DNA from: an uncultured Verrucomicrobia subdivision 3 bacterium
GTDB lineage: Bacteria > Verrucomicrobiota > Verrucomicrobiia > Limisphaerales > UBA8199
NCBI GenBank assembly: GCA_903913865.1
Contig: CAIWMU010000153.1
Span: 1 to 55,767, forward strand
Direction: 5' to 3'
Length of the DNA stretch: 55,767 nucleotides
Shown: in pieces, positions 26,843-35,267 of the stretch
How the letters are laid out: each line of letters begins with the position of its first letter
Numbering within the stretch: the first letter of the stretch is position 1
Notes under the pieces: model-generated
The model's database searches: none
The model's input: the letters and a program-made list of their open reading frames with translations, nothing else
Told to the model about the DNA's origin: nothing
Program-made: the position numbers and the translations under genes

Positions 26843-29800
26843 ATGCACCATACAACGAAGGGTTCGACCCGCTCCCTGTTCTGGCCAATATGCGCCCTGC
26901 TATTGACCCTCACCCTCGGCCACGCCGCTCCGGCTCCAGGCTGGGTCGCCTACAACGACAGCGCCTACAAACCAGGTCAGGTCAATGCCGATAATGTCAC
27001 GACCCTCGGTCTGGGGGCCAACTTTGTCGGTGAAGGCACCAACGGCAACCTCAAAATTCAGAAGACCGGGACAGACACCGGCGTCACCGTTCAATTCATC
27101 GAGGTGATCTCCAGCGGCAACGTGAATTCCGCCTCCGATGCCGCCACCTACGCGGTGGGCTCCGACGCCGAGAAGCTGTTCAACGGCATGGTGGATATTG
27201 CCGGCAACATGAGCTATGGCAACGCCCCCGGATGGTATGTGGATCTCAAGATCACCGGGTTGGACCCCAAGCGCCGCTACACTTTCTATGGCACTGCCAA
27301 CCGCAACGGCGGTGATGGTTACGCCGACCGCGTCACGAACTGGAAGATTATTGGCGCAGACTCCTTCACCTATGCAAGCTCCGTAGCAGCCCAGAAAATT
27401 TCCGATGATTCCGTCGAATTCAGCACCGGTAATAACACCAATGGATTGGTTGCAGGCTGGAAAAATATCAGCCCGGGCCGGGATGGAACAGTAACGATCC
27501 GCACCACTCATTCCGTGGGTGCTGCGAACGGGGGCATCCCCGGAGCGCACGCCTACAAGGGCTATGCTGGCGGCGTTTTCCTGCTCGCCATGCAACCCGA
27601 GGAATGGGAAGCCTACAACGACAGCGCCTTCAAGACCGGACAGATCAATGCGGACAACGTCACCACCTATGGCGTAGGCCGGAGTTTCACCGGTGAGGCC
27701 ACAACCGGCAATTTGAAAAACCTTGTGGATGGTGAGAATACCCAGGCCAATGTGGCCTATGTTGAAACAATCTCCACCGGCAGCGTGAACAATGCGGGGG
27801 ACTTCGCTGATTACGCCGCCGGCACGGATGCCGAGGCAGTTTTCAAGGGCAAGGTGGACCTGGCTGGCAACATCAGCTACGGAGACTCCCCGGGATGGTA
27901 CGTGGATCTCAAAGTCACCGGTCTGGATCCCACTCGGTTTTACACCTTCGTGGGCACTGCCAACCGCAACGGCGGCGCTGGCTATGCAGACCGTGTGACC
28001 AATTGGAAATTGATCGGAGCCGACTTCTTCACCTATGCGAGTTCCGCCGGTGCTCACAAGGTCAGCGATGATTCCGTCGAATTCAGCACGGGAGAGAACG
28101 GTGCCGGGTATGTCGCCCGCTGGACCGATATCAAGCCCGGAAGCGATGGCACAATCATCATCCGCACCAGCCATACCGTCGGTGCCGCAAATGGCGGCCT
28201 TGCAGGCGCACACGCCTACAAGGGCTACGGCGGCGGTGTTTTCATGGTGAAACAGCAGCTCGACACACCGTTCCGCTGGCAGGCGTTTAACGACAGCGCC
28301 TACAAGAGCGGCCAGGTGAACGCAGCGAACACCACCACCATCGGCATCGGACGCAGTTTCACTGGCGACACCAATTCCGCCCACGTCAAGCGGCTCGCAG
28401 ACGGAACCGACTCAGGCATCAATGCCGAATACACTGAAACCATCTCCACCGGCAGCGTGAACAACGCCGGGGATGCGGCCGATTACACAGTGGGCACCGA
28501 TGCTGCGGACGTGTTCAAAGGCATCGTTGATCTCGCCGGCAACATCAGCTATGGAGATTCCCCGGGATGGCACATTGACCTGACCTTCACGGGATTGAAC
28601 CCCGCCAAACAATATTCCTTCGTCGGCACAGCCAACCGCAATGGCGGGGCCGGATACGCCGATCGCGTCACAAATTGGCGCATCGTCGGTGCAGATGCCT
28701 ATTCCTATGCCAGCACTCCGGGCACATTCAAGATCAGCGATGATTCCGTGGAATTCAGCACGGGAGAGAACGGTGCAGGATATGTGGCCCGCTGGAACGA
28801 CATCAACCCCGGCGCAGATGGCAAAATCATCATCCGCACCACCCATAGCATCGGACTGGCGAATGGAGGCATGCCCGGCGCCCACGCCTACAAGGGCTAT
28901 GGTGGCGGCGTGTTCATGCTCGCCGAGCAGATCGCCTCAAGCGGTGGCTCCGGAAAGCCGGTTGAAATCTTCAGCGTTGCCCCCGGCGAGGGTGCGGCCA
29001 ATGTCCATCCCAATTCGCCCATTCAGGTTGTCCTGAAGAATGGGGACCGGAAGGTCAACCTGGCGAGCCTGAGGCTCACCGTCGATGGTGCGGCAGTCCA
29101 GCCGGTCGTGGTCACAAACGGCACTTCGATCACTGTGACGTTCCAGCCCGCGATGTTCGCATCCTCCTCCACACACACGGCAAAAATCACCTTCAGTGAC
29201 GATGCCGCCGTCGCAGGCAGCTACAGCAGGGAATGGTCCTTCACAGCGATGGACTATGCGGCCTATCCCACCCTGCCTGCCTCCCAGGCTCTGGCTCTGG
29301 ATCCAGCCAAGTATCAACAGCGCGGCTTCGCCCTCAGTGTTATAGCCCCAGATCCTAACGAGGGCTACAGCCTGTTTTCCGTCGCCGACGCACTGGGAAT
29401 TCTGGCCAACCCGCCGCAGACCACCAACCTGGCAAATCCGGCCTTGAGGAATTCTCTAGGCTATTACATCGAGAACGACACGATCAATTACCAGATTGAC
29501 GGACGCGCCATTGGCAACAAGGCCAATGACCGCAAGTTCCCCGCCATCAGCAGCAGCACCGAACCCGGCAACATGTTCGTTCTGGAGGCCCGCACGCTCC
29601 TGCACCTGAAGCCAGGTTATTACCACTTCAACATCACCATGCAGCAGGGCTTCGCCCTCTACGCAGGCACCGGTCTCGATGAGATCCCCGTGGATTTCCT
29701 CTTCACCCAGTGCACCGGCTGTGGCGGTGATGACGCCCCCTGGAGCACCGACTTCCTCGTCGGCAAGGAAGGCCTCTATCCCTTCCGGTTGGTGTTCTTC

Positions 29801-30100
29801 AACGAGGGTGGCAGCGCCAGCCTCGAGTGGCTCAACATCAATCCGCTCAACATCCGCTACCTGATGAACGAAAATGATCCGGGCGCGATCGAGGCGTTTG
29901 TCCCCACCGATGCCATCCCCCTCCTGCCGAAGGTTCAGGTCGCCCGAGGACAATCCGGTGTCGTAGTCACCTGGCAGAATGGCAGCGTTCTGCAGCAGGC
30001 GGATACGGTCACCGGTCCCTGGACGGATGTCGTGGGTGCCGCCAACCCGTATACAGTCTCCGGCCCCGGCCCGATCAAGTTCTTCCGGGTCCGCCAGTAA
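26843..30100 (+). CDS. Secreted triple-repeat protein
   Basis: A 1085-residue exported protein with a signal peptide (SLFWPICALLLTLTLGHAAP). Three tandem repeats of about 221 residues begin near 34, 255 and 479. Each has a YNDSA(Y/F)K opening, SYG(D/N)(S/A)PGW(Y/H)VDL, TANRNGG-x-GYADRVTNW, ISDDSVEFSTG and a closing AHAYKGY-x-GGVF. They resemble beta-sandwich carbohydrate-binding or adhesive modules, but I cannot name the family. Residues about 700-800 form an Ig-like domain with STHTAKITFSDDAAV; the rest holds LNITMQQ-like beta strands, a CTGCGGDD loop and an end typical of PVC-group surface proteins (ILQQADTVTGPWTDV-type). A strong terminator follows. Confidence 0.78.
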   Translation: MHHTTKGSTRSLFWPICALLLTLTLGHAAPAPGWVAYNDSAYKPGQVNADNVTTLGLGANFVGEGTNGNLKIQKTGTDTGVTVQFIEVISSGNVNSASDAATYAVGSDAEKLFNGMVDIAGNMSYGNAPGWYVDLKITGLDPKRRYTFYGTANRNGGDGYADRVTNWKIIGADSFTYASSVAAQKISDDSVEFSTGNNTNGLVAGWKNISPGRDGTVTIRTTHSVGAANGGIPGAHAYKGYAGGVFLLAMQPEEWEAYNDSAFKTGQINADNVTTYGVGRSFTGEATTGNLKNLVDGENTQANVAYVETISTGSVNNAGDFADYAAGTDAEAVFKGKVDLAGNISYGDSPGWYVDLKVTGLDPTRFYTFVGTANRNGGAGYADRVTNWKLIGADFFTYASSAGAHKVSDDSVEFSTGENGAGYVARWTDIKPGSDGTIIIRTSHTVGAANGGLAGAHAYKGYGGGVFMVKQQLDTPFRWQAFNDSAYKSGQVNAANTTTIGIGRSFTGDTNSAHVKRLADGTDSGINAEYTETISTGSVNNAGDAADYTVGTDAADVFKGIVDLAGNISYGDSPGWHIDLTFTGLNPAKQYSFVGTANRNGGAGYADRVTNWRIVGADAYSYASTPGTFKISDDSVEFSTGENGAGYVARWNDINPGADGKIIIRTTHSIGLANGGMPGAHAYKGYGGGVFMLAEQIASSGGSGKPVEIFSVAPGEGAANVHPNSPIQVVLKNGDRKVNLASLRLTVDGAAVQPVVVTNGTSITVTFQPAMFASSSTHTAKITFSDDAAVAGSYSREWSFTAMDYAAYPTLPASQALALDPAKYQQRGFALSVIAPDPNEGYSLFSVADALGILANPPQTTNLANPALRNSLGYYIENDTINYQIDGRAIGNKANDRKFPAISSSTEPGNMFVLEARTLLHLKPGYYHFNITMQQGFALYAGTGLDEIPVDFLFTQCTGCGGDDAPWSTDFLVGKEGLYPFRLVFFNEGGSASLEWLNINPLNIRYLMNENDPGAIEAFVPTDAIPLLPKVQVARGQSGVVVTWQNGSVLQQADTVTGPWTDVVGAANPYTVSGPGPIKFFRVRQ
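26940..28931 (+). repeat. Three tandem intragenic repeats (about 665 bp each)
   Basis: Units start near 26940, 27603 and 28275 (first shared codons TACAACGACAGCGCCT). Units 2 and 3 share longer identical stretches than either does with unit 1, so the last duplication is the youngest. Confidence 0.8.
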
Positions 30101-30120
30101 CACCTGTCAGATCATCATCC

Positions 30121-30153
30121 AAAGGCCGGTCAACCTTCGGGTTGGCCGGCCTT
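30121..30153 (+). terminator. Rho-independent terminator with TTCG loop
   Basis: AAAGGCCGGTCAACC and GGTTGGCCGGCCTTT pair over 15 bp with one G-U position and close on a stable TTCG tetraloop. It lies about 20 bp after the triple-repeat gene; its A/T-flanked ends could work in both directions. Confidence 0.88.
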
Positions 30154-30313
30154 TCTGCGTCCGGGGGACCCATTCATCGCTGGATCAGACCGTGTTTTGG
30201 CGGGCAAACCCGGTTCAATTCGCCAGATTTTCGTTCCCTCCCGGAAAACAGCACATCCGCAGCTTTTGCGGCTTGACCATCCAACCGCTCCAACCAAAAT
30301 ACGCGCACGCCGC

Positions 30314-31606
30314 ATGACTGATATTGAAAATGCCAACCCACGCCTTCGCTCGAGCCAGTTGCAGGTTTTCTGGCTGCTGTGGGGTGCCTATGCCTCCTAC
30401 TACCTGTGCAGGGTGAACTTTGCGGTGGCCCAGCCGCAGATCCTCCTTTCCTTCCCCGGCTGGACCAGCGCCGATATTGGAACCATCCCATCCACCTATG
30501 CCGCGGTTTATGCCCTGGGCCAGATCGTAAACGGCACCCTGGGCCAACGCTATGGCGCGAGGCGGATGATGACCATCGCACTCCTGATCGCCTCCGCCAC
30601 GAACCTCCTCTTCCCCCTTGCCACCTCCCTCAATGGCATGCGCCTGCTCTGGGCCATCAATGGCTGGGGCCAGTCCGCCGGGTGGTCCCTGATGGTTCAC
30701 ACGCTCTCCAACTGGAACACCTCCTCCCGCCGGGGCACTCTGATCGGCCGCCTCTCCACCTGCTACACCGTCGGGAATGTCTTCTCCTGGATTCTTGCGG
30801 GATACCTCTGTGACAAAGTTGGCTGGCATTACGCATTCATCGTCCCCGGCCTGATCCTGCTCCCCATGACCGCCGTATTTTTCCTCTTCCTGCGGGACAC
30901 CCCAGAGGAGGCCGGGTTTCCCCCCGTTCGGGATGACATCCATCCTGAGCACAAAGGCGACTCCCCCGCCCCCTCGGGCACGAACTGGGATTCAACCCTC
31001 CACATCCTGAAGATCACCCTTACGAACCGCATTCTGTGGATCCTGGCGATCGGGTTTTTTGTCATGAACTCTGTGCGCTACAGCTTCATGAACTGGAGCG
31101 TTCAATACATGGCGGATTACCATGGGCGCAGCATCAAAAACAGTGCCCTCACAGCAGTGATGATCCCGCTCATCGGCTCGCTGGGCGCCCTCTTCGCCGG
31201 GTGGGCCTCCGACTCGCTCTTCGGCAAACGACGCGCCCCGGTCTGCTTCATCATGCTCCTAGGGTTGGCTGCCGTCTGCGCCACCATGACCTTCGTGCCC
31301 AAGGGGGACTGGATCATGGCAACAGTCGTGCTCAGCCTTGCAGGCTTCATGATCTACGGACCGGACATGCTCATGAGCGGGGCCGCCACCGTGGACCTGA
31401 GCCACCCCAAGGCCGCCTCCATGGCCACCGGCCTGACGATGTCCCTCGGTGCCCTGGGTGCCATCTTCTCGGGCGTCGGGATCGGATACCTCAAGGACAT
31501 GGCTCATGGCAATTGGAACTTGGTGTTCTGGGTGCTCGCGGCAATGCCGCTGATCCCCGCACTCCTCCTCATCCCCATCTGGAACGCTCGCCCCAAAGTG
31601 AAATGA
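30314..31606 (+). CDS. MFS transporter, organophosphate:phosphate antiporter-like
   Basis: A 430-residue 12-helix permease. The opening FWLLWGAYASYYLCRVNFAV and the early arginine in YLCRVNF fit the GlpT/UhpT (OPA) group. Other segments are GQRYGARRMMTIALL (loop 2-3), LWAINGWGQSAGWSLMVHTL, SSRRGTLIGRLSTCYTVGNV, LCDKVGWHYAFIVPGLILLP and the loop 8-9 GWASDSLFGKRRAPVCFIML. This places it among importers of glycerol-3-phosphate, hexose phosphates or similar esters. The ATG at 30314 was preferred to the upstream codon. The next gene, a HAD phosphatase, overlaps by 4 bp (ATGA), suggesting uptake and dephosphorylation of one substrate. Confidence 0.88.
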   Translation: MTDIENANPRLRSSQLQVFWLLWGAYASYYLCRVNFAVAQPQILLSFPGWTSADIGTIPSTYAAVYALGQIVNGTLGQRYGARRMMTIALLIASATNLLFPLATSLNGMRLLWAINGWGQSAGWSLMVHTLSNWNTSSRRGTLIGRLSTCYTVGNVFSWILAGYLCDKVGWHYAFIVPGLILLPMTAVFFLFLRDTPEEAGFPPVRDDIHPEHKGDSPAPSGTNWDSTLHILKITLTNRILWILAIGFFVMNSVRYSFMNWSVQYMADYHGRSIKNSALTAVMIPLIGSLGALFAGWASDSLFGKRRAPVCFIMLLGLAAVCATMTFVPKGDWIMATVVLSLAGFMIYGPDMLMSGAATVDLSHPKAASMATGLTMSLGALGAIFSGVGIGYLKDMAHGNWNLVFWVLAAMPLIPALLLIPIWNARPKVK

Positions 31607-32751
31607 AACCAAAGCCTTCGACCGACAGGACTCCCGCCACTGAACTCCAGTCTCCGGGCTGGACTCCCGGGGCCAGATCGGCCTTGCAGCGCCTGATCAG
31701 GAACGGGTCCGGCAAGGGACTTCCGGTAGTGTTCGATTTTGACAATACCATCGTTTCAGGCGACATCGGCGAGGCCGTCCTCGCTCAGCTGGTCAAATCA
31801 GGTCGGCTTCAAATATCGGCCATCCCCGAATCCCTCGCCCCGCCCTTCCTCCATCCGGATTCGGGCTTTGTCACGCTGAAGGGATGTGTCGACGTGACAC
31901 ACTATTACGAAAAATTTCTCTCCCCAACCTGCCACGGTCGGGATGATCAGTCTCCGCTCGCCAACGGCTACGTCTGGGCCGTTGAAGTCCTTGAAGGGTT
32001 GTCCCCTTGGGAAGTGGTCGAGGCAACCCGGGCAGCCCTCGCCGCCGGCATCCCCGGAAAGCGCTCCCTGATCGAGGCCAGCAATGGTGCCACGGCCTAC
32101 CCTGCCCCGTTCTTTCACCCGCAAATGGTCGAACTGATCGGGGAACTCCTTCGCCACAAGTTTGATTTCTGGGTGGTCTCCGCCTCCAACGTCTGGAGCG
32201 TGCGATGCATGGTTCTGGAGGGGTTGAACAAGGCCCTGAAGGCCCTTGGATACAAAGATCTGGTAAGGAAGGACCGGATCGTCGGCGTTTCCACCCTTCT
32301 CGTGGATGAAAAAGGGGCCTTCAGCAAGGATCCCATTCTCGCTCGAAAGCTGCCCGGATATGCCACCCTTGATCCCAAAGCCCTCAAGGGCTTCCGGCTG
32401 ACCAGCCGCCTCAACTTTCCTGTCCCCAGCTATTCCGGGAAGGTGGCCTGCATCTTCGACTCGATCGGATGTCCGCCCCACCTTTGCGCCGGGGACAGCC
32501 CCGGGGACCTCCCCATGCTGCGCTACTCCACCCACCGGCTTTGGCTCGCCCGGCTGGAAAAACCGGGCTACCAGGAGGCCCTAACAGGGTTGCCCGAGAA
32601 CATCCTCCAAAAGGGCTGGATCATCCAGCCAACCATCGCAGGAGATCAGCCCGGCTTCGTCCCCGACCCGGCTGGTTTGGGCGGCAAATCCGCCAGCCAC
32701 AAAAAGTCTCTCAGAATCCTCGACAGGCTCTCGAAAATTCAAGGGGCTTGA
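31603..32751 (+). CDS. HAD-superfamily phosphatase coupled to the MFS transporter
   Basis: A 382-residue haloacid-dehalogenase-type hydrolase. Motif I is VVFDFDNTIVSGDIGEAVLA (nucleophile DFDNT); motif II is WVVSASNVWSV; motif III/IV appears as LCAGDSPGDLPML (G-D-S-x-x-D). A long insert between I and II (residues about 70-180) is a cap domain, as in phosphoserine- and phosphorylcholine-phosphatase-like members. The ATG at 31603 overlaps the transporter stop. The likely job is to release phosphate from an imported organophosphate; phosphocholine is one candidate because the size and the D-x-D-N-T motif resemble that group, but this is inference. Confidence 0.84.
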   Translation: MKPKPSTDRTPATELQSPGWTPGARSALQRLIRNGSGKGLPVVFDFDNTIVSGDIGEAVLAQLVKSGRLQISAIPESLAPPFLHPDSGFVTLKGCVDVTHYYEKFLSPTCHGRDDQSPLANGYVWAVEVLEGLSPWEVVEATRAALAAGIPGKRSLIEASNGATAYPAPFFHPQMVELIGELLRHKFDFWVVSASNVWSVRCMVLEGLNKALKALGYKDLVRKDRIVGVSTLLVDEKGAFSKDPILARKLPGYATLDPKALKGFRLTSRLNFPVPSYSGKVACIFDSIGCPPHLCAGDSPGDLPMLRYSTHRLWLARLEKPGYQEALTGLPENILQKGWIIQPTIAGDQPGFVPDPAGLGGKSASHKKSLRILDRLSKIQGA

Positions 32752-32844
32752 CCCCTCATAAAGGTCTCATTGGGACCAGACCGATCCAATCATCAGCCTG
32801 GAGGCTGGTTTCTGCTCTGCAAACCGGACAAACCTGGGCTCCAC

Positions 32845-32913
32845 GGGGTCAATTCTCACTTTTTGTGTGCTCGGTGCGGGCCGCACTTTACAAAAAGTGA
32901 CCGGACTGACCCC
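32845..32913. repeat. REP-like palindrome, isolated copy
   Basis: GGGGTCAATTCTCACTTTTT and AAAAAGTGACCGGACTGACC form the same hairpin as 9079-9131, with a longer GC-rich loop. The tail GCGGGAAAACGGGCAACATC resembles the tail at 9047, and a further degenerate tail follows to about 32978. Confidence 0.78.
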
Positions 32914-33085
32914 TCGCGGGAAAACGGGCAACATCCCTCCACACGGGCATCCCTTGCAGGAAAACGGTGAACGCCCCCCGAATGCCTGCAACCAGACACT
33001 ATTCCACTCTGGAAACAACTGTAAACCCTTATCCAACAACACACTGCCGTCCTTCCCGGGATTTAGGGATCCGGGCATAAAAAAA

Positions 33086-33119
33086 CCGCTCAGCAGCCCA
33101 AAACCTAGCTGCTGAGCGG
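33086..33119 (-). terminator. Rho-independent terminator after the PEP-CTERM gene
   Basis: An 11-bp perfect stem CCGCTCAGCAG/CTGCTGAGCGG has a 12-nt loop. The A7 run at 33079-33085 gives a T-run on the minus strand. It lies about 25 bp past the stop at 33145. Confidence 0.9.
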
Positions 33120-33144
33120 AAACAACCAACAGACAAACAACAAA

Positions 33145-33753
33145 TTATGCTGCGGACCGACGGCTACGGAGCCAGAGACCGCTGAGACCGAGCAGAACCA
33201 AGGCAAATGAACCGGGTTCCGGCACTGCATCGACGCTCATAAGCATCGGAGCATCCGTTCCGGTCTCCCATGTGGATCCGCTGTCAAAGGAAACACCCCA
33301 GTTCTTCTGGAATCCGTTACCTGTTCCAGAGTTACTGGCCGTCCAAGCCCACTCATACTGACCACCACCGGAGGCATGAAAAACAACCCAATACCGGGTG
33401 AGGGGGGCGAGGGTAAGATTGCTGGCCTCAAAAATCACGTCACCAAAGCTCGTGGGAATGCTGGGAGGATTCAGGAGCGAGGCGAGGAACGCACCGGGCT
33501 TCAGGTTGTCATCGGCGTAGATATCAACAACCGGGGCTCCAACATTGATCTGACGAATGTTGAGCGTCACCTGATGAAGCAAACGGGTGCTACCATCCAC
33601 GCTGAAGCTGCCCGCAGCCCAATCCGTGGCACTGATGGAATCTGCACCATCCACATTTTGTGTGAGATTGTCTGAAAGAGACGTCTGAGCCCTCATTTCA
33701 GGCACTACCGCCAGCAACACGCTGGCAACCATCACTGAAGCTGTAATTTTCAT
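33145..33753 (-). CDS. PEP-CTERM exported protein
   Basis: A 202-residue protein. ATG 33753 gives a signal peptide (MKITASVMVASVLLAVVPEM then RAQ). The middle reads as one beta-sandwich (TLNIRQINVGAPVVDIYADD, RYWVVFHASGGGQYEWAWTA). The C-terminus is a canonical PEP-CTERM sorting tag: VPEPGS, then FALVLLGLSGLWL and a basic RSRRSAA. Such proteins are thought to be recognised by exosortase and released to the surface or matrix. The family resembles the choice-anchor proteins. No exosortase is in the window. Confidence 0.9.
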   Translation of the reverse strand: MKITASVMVASVLLAVVPEMRAQTSLSDNLTQNVDGADSISATDWAAGSFSVDGSTRLLHQVTLNIRQINVGAPVVDIYADDNLKPGAFLASLLNPPSIPTSFGDVIFEASNLTLAPLTRYWVVFHASGGGQYEWAWTASNSGTGNGFQKNWGVSFDSGSTWETGTDAPMLMSVDAVPEPGSFALVLLGLSGLWLRSRRSAA

Positions 33754-34112
33754 TGTTGCCTTGATTGTTTTTTGTTTTCCGTCAACCAAACCGATCCAAA
33801 AACCCCTAACACTATACAAACTGCGAACCATGGCCGAAAAGCGGGATTTTGACGCTCTTCATGCCGACTTAGTCCACTGCTTTGGATCTCTATTAATACC
33901 TTTCTAAACCCTTTCCAGGAGAAATGGAAGAACTTTTTTCGTTTTTTGAAAGATTTTTGCCCACCGGCATATCCCCCTTCCCCCCCATCCAATAACACGC
34001 GGATTCCTCCCGTCACCCGCCCAACTTCGGTCCATCCAAACCTTTCACCAAAACTTGCGAACCGGCCCGTTCGCTGGTATCTCATTTGAAATCTGGATTG
34101 ACCATAAAACAA
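33754..34112. other. Divergent intergenic region, nothing definite
   Basis: About 360 bp between the PEP-CTERM gene and the alcohol dehydrogenase operon. It contains AT-rich tracts and a possible weak -10 (TATAGT near 33817, minus strand), but no pair convincing enough to call and no RNA gene. Confidence 0.35.
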
Positions 34113-35267
34113 ATGAGCCTGACATCGTTTTCTTTTCCCACCCCAACCCTGTTCGGACCCGACGCCATCGCTGAACTGCCCGCACGCGCGAAGCGCCTCG
34201 GCATCCACAAGCCGCTTGTCGTCACCGACCCGGGGGTTTTAAACACAGCCGCTTTCAAACGGATTGCCGCCGTTCTGGGGGAAAACCTCCTCGGCAAGGA
34301 ATGGTTCGTTTATTCAGGGGTGCACGGGAACCCTGTTGAGAACGACGTCCGTGAAGCCGCAGCCGCTTTCTGCCAGAACGGGTGCGATGCGGTCATAGCC
34401 GTGGGCGGGGGCAGCCCGCTGGATGTCGGCAAGGCAGCCCGCCTGCTGGTGAAGCGGCCCGGGTTCGACTTCTCCAAGTTCTACGACGAGTCGGACTGGT
34501 CCGGTCTTGCCCCCCTGATCGCCATACCAACCACCGCCGGAACGGGAAGCGAAGTGGGCCGCAGTTCAGTGATCACCCTGGATGCCACCCATCGCAAAGC
34601 AGTGCTCTTCAACGCGGAATTGCTCGCCAAGCTGGTGATTCTCGACCCCGCCCTCACCGCCGGGCTCCCTGCCAAACTTACCGCCGCCACGGGCGCGGAT
34701 GCCCTGACGCACTGCATCGAATCGTTCACCTGCCCGGTTTTCCACCCGATGTGCGACGGCATCGCCCTGGAGGGCATCCGGCTGATTATCGAGGCCCTGC
34801 CCCGCGCCTGCAAGGATGGCAACGACCTCGATGCCCGGGGAAAGATGCTCGCAGCCGCTGCAATGGGGGCTGTCGCCTTCCAGAAGGATCTGGGGGTCGT
34901 CCATTCCCTGGCACACCCGCTTTCAAGTGTCTGCGGCATGCACCATGGCCTCGCCAACGCCCTCTGCCTCATCGCCTCGATGAAGTTCTGCGCGGCACGC
35001 AAGCCGGGCATCTACCGCCGTGTCGGGATCGCCTGCGGGCTGGATGTCGTCCGGGAGTCGGATGCCGGGGCGGATGCCGCCACCATCGCGTTTCTGGCCG
35101 ATTTCCTCGCGGGCCTCGGACTCAACACCCGGCTCAGCCGGCACGGGGTCAAACCGGAGCATCTGGAAGCCCTCATCGCACAGGCAGTGGATGATCCCTG
35201 CCACAAAACCAACGTGGTCCCGGTTTCCCGGGACGATTTCCGCAACCTCTATCTCGAAGTTCTATGA
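34113..35267 (+). CDS. Iron-containing (type III) alcohol dehydrogenase
   Basis: A 384-residue NAD-dependent alcohol dehydrogenase. The cofactor loop is AVGGGSPLDVGKAARLL, followed by IPTTAGTGSEVGRSSVI. The metal-ligand region is DALTHCIESFTCPV and VVHSLAHPLSSVCGMHHGLA with several conserved His. The ATG at 34113 (MSLTSFSFPTPTLFGPDA) fits the family; a TTG 27 bp upstream is less likely. The gene overlaps the aldehyde dehydrogenase start by 4 bp. The pair should take a primary alcohol to an acid, and the third operon gene, a GlnA-like ligase, suggests the alcohol carries an amine that is glutamylated. Confidence 0.92.
   Translation: MSLTSFSFPTPTLFGPDAIAELPARAKRLGIHKPLVVTDPGVLNTAAFKRIAAVLGENLLGKEWFVYSGVHGNPVENDVREAAAAFCQNGCDAVIAVGGGSPLDVGKAARLLVKRPGFDFSKFYDESDWSGLAPLIAIPTTAGTGSEVGRSSVITLDATHRKAVLFNAELLAKLVILDPALTAGLPAKLTAATGADALTHCIESFTCPVFHPMCDGIALEGIRLIIEALPRACKDGNDLDARGKMLAAAAMGAVAFQKDLGVVHSLAHPLSSVCGMHHGLANALCLIASMKFCAARKPGIYRRVGIACGLDVVRESDAGADAATIAFLADFLAGLGLNTRLSRHGVKPEHLEALIAQAVDDPCHKTNVVPVSRDDFRNLYLEVL

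Noticed and set aside
26900-28384. 494-codon minus-strand ORF opposite the triple-repeat gene
   Set aside because: The plus-strand frame has a signal peptide and clear repeats. The antisense ORF only mirrors the repeats and has no family.
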